Shown: positions 26,093-32,351 of the stretch, in pieces
Numbering within the stretch: the first letter of the stretch is position 1
Layout: each line of letters opens with the position of its first letter
DNA from: JBLNBN01 sp050260015
GTDB lineage: Bacteria; Bacteroidota; Ignavibacteria; Kapaibacteriales; UBA2268
Length of the DNA stretch: 32,351 nucleotides
Direction: 5' to 3'
Assembly: GCA_050260015.1 (NCBI GenBank)
Contig: JBLNBN010000041.1
Location: 1 to 32,351, forward strand
Made by a program: the position numbers and the translations under genes
Notes under the pieces: generated by a model
What the model was told of the DNA's origin: nothing
Seen by the model: only the letters and a program-made list of their open reading frames with translations
The model's database searches: none

Positions 26093-27700
26093 ATGAAACA
26101 ACACCAAACATCAACATTTATAGAACCGGGCTTAGAGTATCTTGGCTTGCGAAATATAAAAAAAACGCACTGGAACCACGCTTCAGCAATGCTTTACGAA
26201 CACGCAATCCGCGCGTGCGAGGCCGAGATTTCGCATTTGGGCCCATTAGTGGTATCGACGGGGAAAATAACGGGCCGCTCGCCCAAGGATAAGTTCGTCG
26301 TTCGCGACGAAGAGACGATGGACAAAGTCAACTGGGGCGCTACGAACGTCCCCTACTCGCAGGAGAATTTCGACAGGCTCTTCGAGCGCGTTAAGGCTTA
26401 CCTGCAAAACCGCGAAATATACGTGCAGGACGCCTACGCCGGCGCAGACGATCGCTACCGCGCTTCTATCAGGGTGATTACTCTATATGCATGGCAGGCG
26501 CTTTTTGCCCGTAATCTATTTATCAGGGTAACAAATCCCGACGAATTGGCCAGCTTCCAGCCGGACTTTACCGTGATCGACGTTCCGAATTTCATAGGAA
26601 TTCCTGAACTCGACGGTCTTAATTCCGAGCGTTTTATACTTGTCAATTTCACGAAGAAAATCGTTTTAATCGGCGGCACGCACTACGCCGGCGAGATTAA
26701 GAAATCCGTATTTACCCTGATGAACTATCTATTGCCTTTGAAGGGTATTATGGGTATGCACTGCTCGGCGAACGTCGGCAAGAGCGGCGATACGGCTCTC
26801 CTCTTCGGGCTTTCCGGCACCGGCAAGACGACGCTTTCCGCCGACCCTAACCGCCGGTTGATCGGCGACGACGAGCACGGTTGGAGCGACGACGGAATTT
26901 TCAACATCGAGGGCGGTTGCTACGCCAAAGTTATAAGGCTTTCCCGCGAGAGCGAACCGGAGATTTGGGACACGACGCGCAAATTCGGCACGATACTCGA
27001 AAACGTAGTAATCGACGAACAAACCCGCCGCCCGGACCTGAACGACGACACGCTGACGGAAAACACCCGCGCCGCCTACCCTCTGAAGCATTTGGAGAAC
27101 ATCGAGCCCAGCGGCAAGGCCGGGCACCCGAAGAATATAATTTTCCTGACCGCCGACGCGTTCGGAACCCTGCCGCCTATCTCGCGCTTGACTCCCGAGC
27201 AGGCTATGTACCACTTCCTGCTGGGCTACACCGCTAAGGTGGCCGGCACGGAATCCGGCGTAACGGAGCCTTCCGCTACGTTCTCGACGTGCTTCGGCGC
27301 GCCGTTTATGCCGCTGCATCCGAGCGTTTACGCGGAACTCTTAGGCAAAAGGATCGAAGAGCATAACGTTAAATGCTGGCTGGTCAATACCGGCTGGACG
27401 GGCGGAGCCTATGGCGTCGGCGAACGCATTTCGATAAAGCACACGCGCGCCCTGCTAAACGCCGCGCTCGACGGTAAGCTCGACGACGTGGAATTCGTTA
27501 CGGAACCCTTCTTTAACCTGAGCATCCCTAAGGAATGTCCCGGCGTCCCGCAGGAGATATTGGACCCGAGGAACACCTGGGCGGACAAGGACGCTTACGA
27601 CGCGAAAGCGCGCGACGTAGCCGCCCAATTCGTCGAACACTTCGCCCCCTACGAGAGCTACGTAAAGGAAGGCGTAAAGGAATCCGGGCCTAAAATTTAA
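26093..27700 (+). CDS. pckA: Phosphoenolpyruvate carboxykinase (ATP)
   Basis: 535 residues from the ATG at 26093, which has GGCGGAGAG directly upstream and gives the family's usual length (E. coli 540). The longer in-frame start at 26036 adds 19 unlikely residues. The enzyme interconverts oxaloacetate plus ATP and phosphoenolpyruvate plus CO2 plus ADP. Motifs: TGRSPKDKF (60-68, substrate Arg), GGTHYAGEIKKSVF (194-207, with Mn-binding residues), P-loop GLSGTGKTT (239-247), and LIGDDEHGW (256-264, kinase-2 Asp). The ATP-type rather than GTP-type is shown by this P-loop and length. It can run either toward gluconeogenesis or toward succinate fermentation. It is a single-gene unit ended at 27752. 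Confidence 0.97.
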   Translation: MKQHQTSTFIEPGLEYLGLRNIKKTHWNHASAMLYEHAIRACEAEISHLGPLVVSTGKITGRSPKDKFVVRDEETMDKVNWGATNVPYSQENFDRLFERVKAYLQNREIYVQDAYAGADDRYRASIRVITLYAWQALFARNLFIRVTNPDELASFQPDFTVIDVPNFIGIPELDGLNSERFILVNFTKKIVLIGGTHYAGEIKKSVFTLMNYLLPLKGIMGMHCSANVGKSGDTALLFGLSGTGKTTLSADPNRRLIGDDEHGWSDDGIFNIEGGCYAKVIRLSRESEPEIWDTTRKFGTILENVVIDEQTRRPDLNDDTLTENTRAAYPLKHLENIEPSGKAGHPKNIIFLTADAFGTLPPISRLTPEQAMYHFLLGYTAKVAGTESGVTEPSATFSTCFGAPFMPLHPSVYAELLGKRIEEHNVKCWLVNTGWTGGAYGVGERISIKHTRALLNAALDGKLDDVEFVTEPFFNLSIPKECPGVPQEILDPRNTWADKDAYDAKARDVAAQFVEHFAPYESYVKEGVKESGPKI

Positions 27701-27725
27701 TTGGAAAATTCATAATATTACTATG

Positions 27726-27752
27726 AGAGCGTCTTTTGGCGCTCTTTTTTTA
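27726..27752 (+). terminator. Intrinsic terminator after pckA
   Basis: AGAGCGTC (27726-27733) pairs with GGCGCTCT (27738-27745), including one G-T pair, around a TTTT loop and is followed by seven T. Confidence 0.88.
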
Positions 27753-27767
27753 TTCCATTTTTTGCAT

Positions 27768-27775
27768 TAATTTTG
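27768..27775 (+). promoter_or_regulatory. Candidate -7 element of the GyrI-like gene
   Basis: A perfect TAATTTTG lies 64 bases upstream of the ATG. The expected -33 TTTG is replaced by the T-run of the pckA terminator, so the match is only partial. Confidence 0.35.
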
Positions 27776-27838
27776 CCTTGCCTTCACTTTTCCTTCGACT
27801 CTTTGTGAGCGACTTTTTAAATATATCTGGGAGTTTCT

Positions 27839-28393
27839 ATGAAAATACTAAAGTACGTACTGATCGGGCTTGGAGTTATTATCGTCGCCGTATTCGGCTA
27901 TTTAATTTACCTTGGCATTTTCGCCTCGGTCGATATTCGCAAAGGGACCGAGGGCGGCGAGCTTCTTGTCTACGAGCGCGTCGTGGGCAACTTCTCGAAG
28001 GTCGGCGAGCCGATGGAGAGAATATCCAAAACGCTGAAGGATAAATATGGGTTGGAGAACGTCGATTGCATGGCGATCTACTACGACAATCCCGAGCAGG
28101 TCCCGCAGGAGAAGCTCCGCAGCGACGCCGGCTGCCTTATCCCAGCCGGAGTAAAGGTCGATACCGCGGCTTTGGCCCGGAAGTTCAGCGTTAAATTGAT
28201 TCCCAGGAAAGAATATATCATCACAGACTTCCCCTACCACGGGACTCCTTCAATCTTTGTATCCGTAATGAAGGTGTATCCCGCCCTGAAGAAATACTTC
28301 GCTGAAAACAAAGTAAACGGCGAATTCCAGATAGCCGAGATATACGACATGAAGCAGGTAAAGATACGCTATCGCGTCGGGGACTTTAAGTAG
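27839..28393 (+). CDS. Membrane-anchored GyrI-like domain protein
   Basis: 184 residues. One membrane helix at about residues 4-28 (YVLIGLGVIIVAVFGYLIYLGIF) is followed by a soluble domain with the GyrI-like / effector-binding pattern: VYERVVGNFSKVGEPMERISKTLKD, AIYYDNPEQVPQEKLRSDAGCLIP, and FPYHGTPSIFVSVMKVYPALKKYF. The same order, one N-terminal helix plus a GyrI-like domain, is that of eukaryotic TEX264. The domain family binds small ligands or proteins. With this topology the domain probably faces the periplasm. The role is unknown. GGGAG precedes the ATG. It lies 55 bp upstream of the flavodiiron gene in the same direction. Confidence 0.75.
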   Translation: MKILKYVLIGLGVIIVAVFGYLIYLGIFASVDIRKGTEGGELLVYERVVGNFSKVGEPMERISKTLKDKYGLENVDCMAIYYDNPEQVPQEKLRSDAGCLIPAGVKVDTAALARKFSVKLIPRKEYIITDFPYHGTPSIFVSVMKVYPALKKYFAENKVNGEFQIAEIYDMKQVKIRYRVGDFK

Positions 28394-28404
28394 TTCCTTT
28401 TTCG

Positions 28405-28412
28405 TATTTTTG
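28405..28412 (+). promoter_or_regulatory. Candidate -7 promoter element of the flavodiiron gene
   Basis: TATTTTTG matches TAnnTTTG exactly, 37 bases before the ATG. A TTT tract at 28385-28387, inside the end of the upstream gene, is at about -33 distance but lacks the G. Confidence 0.4.
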
Positions 28413-28448
28413 TAATTGCGCTTGTTAAATTAAATCGATAAGTCTATT

Positions 28449-29672
28449 ATGAAAATTTCGGAAAACGTATTTTATACCGGTAAGATCGATTGGGAGCTGC
28501 GTCGCTTTCATGGCGAGCAGCTCTCAACTAATTTAGGATCCTCCTACAATTCATTTCTCGTTAAAGGCTCTGAAAAGACGGCTATCATCGACACAGTCTG
28601 GACTCCTCACGCCGAAGAATTTATCGAAAACTTATTCAAGCTCGTCTCCCCGGACGCGATCGATTGCGTAGTTATACTGCACAGCGAGCCCGACCACGCC
28701 GGCGCATTGCCGCTGTTAATGAGCAAGCTCCCCGAGGGAACCCCTATCTATTGCTCCGCCAACGGCGCAAAAGCCATAAAAGGGCAATTCCACGGCGATT
28801 GGAACTTCAAGACCGTTAAGACTGGAGATAAACTAGAGCTCGGCGGCGCTACCCTAAAATTCGTCGACGCAGCTATGCTGCACTGGCCGGATACCATCAT
28901 GTGCCTCCTCGAGGAGCAGAATATGCTCTTCTCCAGCGACGTCTTCGGCCAGCACTACGCAAGCGAGAGCCTTACGGACAGGGATTGCGACCTGCCCGCG
29001 CTCGAGCGCGAAGCGTTGAAGTACTACGCGAATATTGTCGCCCCCTTCGCTAAGAAGGCCAAGGCAAAGCTCGAAGAACTGGAAAAGTCAGGAATCAACC
29101 CGGCGATGATACTCCCCGCGCACGGCGTGATCTGGACGAAGCAAATTTCAAAAATCATCGATCTTTATAAAGCATGGTCGAGCGGCGATCCAGCGCACCA
29201 GGCCACTATCGTTTACGACACGATGTACAACTCCACCCGCCGCATTGCGGACTCTATCGGTAAAGCGCTCGCGGCGGCAGATCCGAAATTGGAAGTAAAA
29301 ATATTCAACGCTAGCAAGAGCGACGCAAGCGAGATAGTTACGGAAATCTTCCGTTCGAAGTACCTGCTCGTCGGCTCCCCGACGTACAACAACGGCATAT
29401 TGAACTCCATAGCCGCCGTTCTCGAGGAGATTAAGGGGATGAACCTGGAGGGCAGGATCGGTTACGCCTTCGGCAGCTACGGCTGGGCCCCGCGCTCTGT
29501 CACGATCATTTCCGAAGCGTTAAAGGAAGCCGGCTACGATATGCCTCTCAGCCCGTTTAAATTCCAATGGGCCCCCGACGCGGCGAAGCTCAACGAGGCC
29601 GCTCAAATCGCTCCCATGCTGCTAAACCCTGTCGAAAAGGGCGAGGGATTCGGGATAGTGATAGAGAAGTAA
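28449..29672 (+). CDS. Flavodiiron protein (class A), O2/NO reductase
   Basis: 407 residues. An N-terminal metallo-beta-lactamase-like domain (1-248) carries all diiron ligands: HSEPDHAG (His78, Glu80, Asp82, His83), LHWPD (His145), SSDVFG (Asp164) and PAHG (His225). A C-terminal flavodoxin domain (about 252-400) starts IVYDTMYNSTRRIADSIG, the FMN phosphate loop, and continues LVGSPTYNNGILN and GSYGWAPRS. The protein reduces O2 to water or NO to N2O with electrons usually from rubredoxin; no rubredoxin domain is fused and no rubredoxin gene is in the window. It protects anaerobic or microaerophilic cells. Which gas it prefers cannot be read from sequence. It ends at a strong terminator. Confidence 0.95.
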   Translation: MKISENVFYTGKIDWELRRFHGEQLSTNLGSSYNSFLVKGSEKTAIIDTVWTPHAEEFIENLFKLVSPDAIDCVVILHSEPDHAGALPLLMSKLPEGTPIYCSANGAKAIKGQFHGDWNFKTVKTGDKLELGGATLKFVDAAMLHWPDTIMCLLEEQNMLFSSDVFGQHYASESLTDRDCDLPALEREALKYYANIVAPFAKKAKAKLEELEKSGINPAMILPAHGVIWTKQISKIIDLYKAWSSGDPAHQATIVYDTMYNSTRRIADSIGKALAAADPKLEVKIFNASKSDASEIVTEIFRSKYLLVGSPTYNNGILNSIAAVLEEIKGMNLEGRIGYAFGSYGWAPRSVTIISEALKEAGYDMPLSPFKFQWAPDAAKLNEAAQIAPMLLNPVEKGEGFGIVIEK

Positions 29673-29699
29673 AGAGATTATAAGATAATATTATTTATT

Positions 29700-29731
29700 G
29701 GGCGAACGATCATGAGTTCGCCCTTTTTTTT
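29700..29731 (+). terminator. Intrinsic terminator after the flavodiiron gene
   Basis: GGGCGAAC (29700-29707) pairs with GTTCGCCC (29716-29723) around an 8-base loop, followed by eight T. Confidence 0.92.
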
Positions 29732-29736
29732 GTTCA

Positions 29737-29805
29737 GTCATTCCGGGCGCCAGACCCGGAATCCATGTATGATCAAACATGGATTCTCGCATGCGCGAGA
29801 ATGAC
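29737..29805. repeat. Cloverleaf palindromic repeat element (69 bp)
   Basis: Outer arms GTCATTC (29737-29743) and GAATGAC (29799-29805) enclose three further perfect stems: ATTCCGGG/CCCGGAAT (29740-29747 with 29755-29762), AATCCATG/CATGGATT (29760-29767 with 29778-29785) and ATTCTCGC/GCGAGAAT (29783-29790 with 29794-29801). The stems share edge bases, so several folds compete. The form is that of intergenic dispersed palindromic units with GTCATTC ends seen in many bacterial genomes. There is one copy in this window. Confidence 0.75.
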
Positions 29806-29806
29806 C

Positions 29807-29848
29807 AAAAGGCCGTACCCTGAGCCCCGTCGATGGGTACGGCCTTTT
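29807..29848. terminator. Terminator of the minus-strand T9SS gene, usable in both directions
   Basis: A 14-bp perfect stem, AAAAGGCCGTACCC (29807-29820) with GGGTACGGCCTTTT (29835-29848), lies 5 bp beyond the stop of the minus-strand gene and directly abuts the cloverleaf repeat. Its T-runs are short (four). Confidence 0.75.
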
Positions 29849-29852
29849 ATGC

Positions 29853-31319
29853 TTATTCCACTACTACTGTCGCGGACCCAACGGCGGAGCCGCATTTAAG
29901 AATTAATACGTACGCGCCGGGAGGGAGCTTGCCGGGCTTCCAAAGCAGGCGGCCTCTATTTCCTTCGGAAGGAGTGAAGAGGAAGTCCGAGTCGACCCGC
30001 GAACCGCGAACGTCGTATGCGGAGAGAGTCAACTTTTCTGCTACGTTTTTTTCGTCCAGTGCGACGTTGAATTGGTACTCGCCGGCCGGGGAGCTTGCCA
30101 GCGGCCCGGAGAGCGCGATTTCTTTAACCCTTTCTCTCCGCGGGCGGTCCGCTATGCCCGTGTTCCCTTTGGGTTTGGCGAGAAATATCTGATTTGATTT
30201 AAAAAGAGAGTCGTAAGTTGCAATAACCATTATTGAATCGAGCAATGAACTTTGTCGTATCGGCGACGTATAGCGTTTATTTATACTCTCCTCCCATACA
30301 ATTTCAGAGGCATTTATATCGATGGATTTTTTCATCCCTCTATGAATTATTCCTTTATCGTCAATGTCGTAATATGGGATATACCAATTATCCCTGACGA
30401 AAAAAGTCTTATGTAATCCGGCTGCTTCCAATTCAAGAATTTTCTTAGCGCTTTTTTGCGAGAGGCTGATTTTAAAGTAATTCTGAATTAAGACGCTATC
30501 TTCGCCTTTTGGTGCTGAGGAATGCCAATTTGCGTAAATGTCATCGTTTATTAAAATTATTTCCATTGGAGCTAAATAGATCGGCTTTACCGTTTCAAAG
30601 GAAAAATCCTTATCCCAGTCTTTTCCGCCATTCGTCGATTTGTATATTGAGTATATATCCTCGGCGTCTGCGCTGTCCTTTCCTAAAGCGTAAATATTCC
30701 CCTCAAACTGCGTTAAATAGAAGAATTGTCTGTGGGGAAGAGCCGTCTTTTGTTGAATCCCAAGAGTATCGTCAAGTTGAAAAACGACAGCCCACCATCC
30801 AAGTTGATAGCTTCCGGATGAACAAAAGACGTAATTGTCGTTATATGGAATCGAGAAAGTTCTGAAAAAGCTGACGTCAAGATTCTTAATTAGCTTAGGC
30901 TGCGCGGTATTACCGCCGTCGGTCGTTAATACGGCATTTACTTCTTTCGACATAAAAGGTTCAACATAAATATACCCGTTTAAGTTGTCCTTAAATCCAA
31001 AGCTGCCGCCGTTTAACGGGTTAAAGAACTTTTCCTCTTCCGCCACGCTCTGAATATAGTTTTTTTGAGGTAGCCAGGTTGCGCCGCCGTCGTCCGAATG
31101 GAAAAACTTCCCGTACGGACCAAACGCCTTAATTGTATTTTCGTCGATCAGGCTGATCCAGCTAACGCCTGAAATATCCGACTTAATTTCCCATTCGACG
31201 CCGCCATTATAGGACATACATATTAAAGAATACTTCCCCACGGCTATTAAGGTGTCATTCGAAACGAATTGCAGGCTCTTAAACGAAAGATTTAATATAT
31301 AGCGATCATTCTTTGCCAA
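29853..31319 (-). CDS. C-terminal part of a T9SS beta-propeller protein split by an in-frame stop
   Basis: 488 residues from a TTG; this start is only the first possible codon and is probably not a natural one, since there is no signal peptide. Asp-box-like repeats are visible (MSYNGGVEW, SDDGGATW, KSTNGGKDW) and the last about 85 residues are a T9SS type A sorting domain (LTLSAYDVRG, LPPGAYVLIL, SATVVVE). The frame continues without break upstream of the TTG for 19 codons to a TGA at 31377-31379, and beyond it into the N-terminal part with signal peptide. The two parts therefore form one former gene of 772 codons, separated by a single nonsense codon. Unless the stop is read through, this part would not be exported. 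Confidence 0.7.
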   Translation of the reverse strand: MAKNDRYILNLSFKSLQFVSNDTLIAVGKYSLICMSYNGGVEWEIKSDISGVSWISLIDENTIKAFGPYGKFFHSDDGGATWLPQKNYIQSVAEEEKFFNPLNGGSFGFKDNLNGYIYVEPFMSKEVNAVLTTDGGNTAQPKLIKNLDVSFFRTFSIPYNDNYVFCSSGSYQLGWWAVVFQLDDTLGIQQKTALPHRQFFYLTQFEGNIYALGKDSADAEDIYSIYKSTNGGKDWDKDFSFETVKPIYLAPMEIILINDDIYANWHSSAPKGEDSVLIQNYFKISLSQKSAKKILELEAAGLHKTFFVRDNWYIPYYDIDDKGIIHRGMKKSIDINASEIVWEESINKRYTSPIRQSSLLDSIMVIATYDSLFKSNQIFLAKPKGNTGIADRPRRERVKEIALSGPLASSPAGEYQFNVALDEKNVAEKLTLSAYDVRGSRVDSDFLFTPSEGNRGRLLWKPGKLPPGAYVLILKCGSAVGSATVVVE

Positions 31320-31376
31320 AGATATCCTATTATAGGAATTATCCGTCCTTTTGATTTTAGCGAAGTATAGGGAATC

Positions 31377-32168
31377 TCAAACCCAAGGGAAGTTTCTTGA
31401 ATGTATAAAGTACAGATCGTTATCGCGTGAAGTTAATGCTCCACCATTTATTTTCTGCAGTTGAACGGTCGGCTGTATTATGGTATACTTAAAATCATAA
31501 TCGTACAAATCCCCATTCAGGGAAAAAACAACCCTTCCGTCGTCGTATGGAGTTAGTAACTTTGGAACGGGGCAATCGGAGCAAATCTCATTTCCCTTAA
31601 GATCTATTATATTCAACTCGTCATTTTCAAGATTTATTGAAGCTAGCTTGCCCGGTCCGGCCGAGCATAACGCCCATTTATCGGAGGTCGCAAAGTCGTT
31701 ATACAGACTGTCAGTAGGAAATTCGTACTGTTTAAGTATGCTGAAATTCTCGGACATAACGACAAATTTACCGTTCATCAGCACGTAAATTTTTCCATTG
31801 ATGTTTTGTATCTTATAATACTCGGTAGCTTCTCCTAAGTCGGTAAAGCTCCAGTTTATTCCGCCGTCCTGCGAAGTAATGCCGAATCTTTTCGAACAGA
31901 GTCCGATAAATTTATCGCCCGACTTAACGATCCCTATGATATTAAGCGAATCGCCGAGCAAGATTTTCTCCCAGCTTTGTCCGCCATTGGAGCTGCGGGT
32001 TATTGTTCCCGCGTCGCCGTATACCAGGATTGTCGAACCCCCTACGACCGACCCGTTGTAATTAGAGATGGTAGGTCGAAGCTCTAAGAGATCGTAAAAA
32101 GAGCTCTGGGCGAAAGCTCCAATCAAAGAAACGAAAACGAAACAAATAATTAGAAGAGTTGATTTCAT
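31377..32168 (-). CDS. N-terminal part of the split T9SS beta-propeller protein
   Basis: 263 residues with a clear signal peptide at 1-20 (MKSTLLIICFVFVSLIGAFA, cut before QSS) and GGAG upstream of the ATG. Propeller-type Asp-box repeats SSNGGQSW and SQDGGINW are seen. It ends abruptly at FPWV followed by TGA, in the middle of a propeller blade and without a sorting domain, although the continuation is in the same frame at 29853-31379. As it stands the product would be a truncated protein released into the periplasm. TGA is used as an ordinary stop elsewhere in the window (the anti-sigma and barrel genes), so recoding is unlikely. Confidence 0.75.
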   Translation of the reverse strand: MKSTLLIICFVFVSLIGAFAQSSFYDLLELRPTISNYNGSVVGGSTILVYGDAGTITRSSNGGQSWEKILLGDSLNIIGIVKSGDKFIGLCSKRFGITSQDGGINWSFTDLGEATEYYKIQNINGKIYVLMNGKFVVMSENFSILKQYEFPTDSLYNDFATSDKWALCSAGPGKLASINLENDELNIIDLKGNEICSDCPVPKLLTPYDDGRVVFSLNGDLYDYDFKYTIIQPTVQLQKINGGALTSRDNDLYFIHSRNFPWV

Positions 32169-32351
32169 TTTTTCTCCATTTTAAAATAATTAATGAATTC
32201 TTTTAAAACAGTCGTCCCGGCGGCATGCCGTCGGAAAATCGATGCGGAGCGGCGCATAGCGCAAATGAAAAGCTAACTTGTTTTGGGTCTTCCTGTGGGG
32301 TCCTTATGTAATTGAAAAATTCTATTTCATGCGCAAAATTTTTCAACGTTC

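Noticed and set aside
26729..27319. Open frame of 196 codons on the minus strand inside pckA
   Set aside because: Antisense to a highly conserved enzyme; composition is Arg/Val/Gly-rich as expected for a shadow frame.
31377..31379. TGA read as selenocysteine or Trp
   Set aside because: TGA is a normal stop elsewhere in the window, no SECIS-like hairpin is seen directly after it, and a propeller blade is not a selenocysteine site.
32220..32260. GC-rich palindromes (CGGCATGCCG and ATGCG/CGCAT) near the right edge as an attachment site or origin
   Set aside because: They are short, no integrase or replication gene is near, and the region is cut by the window end.

Overview
The window reads as a chromosomal segment from a Gram-negative member of the Bacteroidota/Ignavibacteria/Kapabacteria (FCB) lineage. 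Three independent signals support this. (1) Several transcription units start at the Bacteroidota-type promoter TTTG-N19-TAnnTTTG; the copy in front of tRNA-Leu is a perfect match. (2) Four loci end in a type IX secretion (T9SS) type A C-terminal sorting domain. (3) Lipoproteins, beta-barrel proteins and the FtsZ tail have the form usual in that group. No phage, insertion sequence, integrase or CRISPR array was seen. Most of the window is core metabolism plus surface and secreted proteins. The exact genus cannot be set from the sequence alone.

Layout. 1-1876 (minus): a tightly coupled operon of an ECF sigma factor, a 380-residue protein that joins an anti-sigma-like N-terminus, one inner-membrane helix, a long disordered linker and an outer-membrane-barrel-like C-terminus (the architecture of the 'dual membrane-spanning anti-sigma' Dma proteins of Bacteroides), and the start of a lipoprotein. 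1877-2505: a 629-bp divergent regulatory region, rich in palindromes, with a possible small RNA and a structured leader for the division genes. 2506-6025: ftsQ-ftsA-ftsZ, closed by a 16-bp terminator stem. 6263-7549: glutamate dehydrogenase. 7703-9424: a T9SS-secreted S41 peptidase. 9430-12932 (minus): ettA followed by an outer-membrane barrel gene with no ordinary start codon. 13071-13154: tRNA-Leu(GAG). 13338-14543: a DUF116 protein. 14619-21540 (minus): an SRAP (HMCES/YedK) protein, the RNA ligase RtcB, and a 1557-residue T9SS adhesin-like protein. 21690-22883: an ArgD-type aminotransferase. 22931-25898 (minus): a T9SS beta-propeller protein and a lipoprotein-like metallophosphoesterase. 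26093-29672: ATP-dependent PEP carboxykinase, a membrane-anchored GyrI-like domain protein and a flavodiiron protein. 29737-29805: a cloverleaf palindromic repeat. 29853-32168 (minus): one T9SS propeller gene split by an in-frame TGA.

How the genes fit together. Glutamate dehydrogenase, PEP carboxykinase and the ArgD-type enzyme fit amino-acid-linked carbon and nitrogen metabolism. The flavodiiron protein fits an anaerobic or microaerobic cell that must remove O2 or NO. The secreted propeller, Ig-like and peptidase proteins point to surface attachment and polymer degradation. The most unusual items are the trans-envelope anti-sigma operon next to the division genes, the missing start codon inside the ettA terminator hairpin, the nonsense-split propeller gene, and the cloverleaf repeat.
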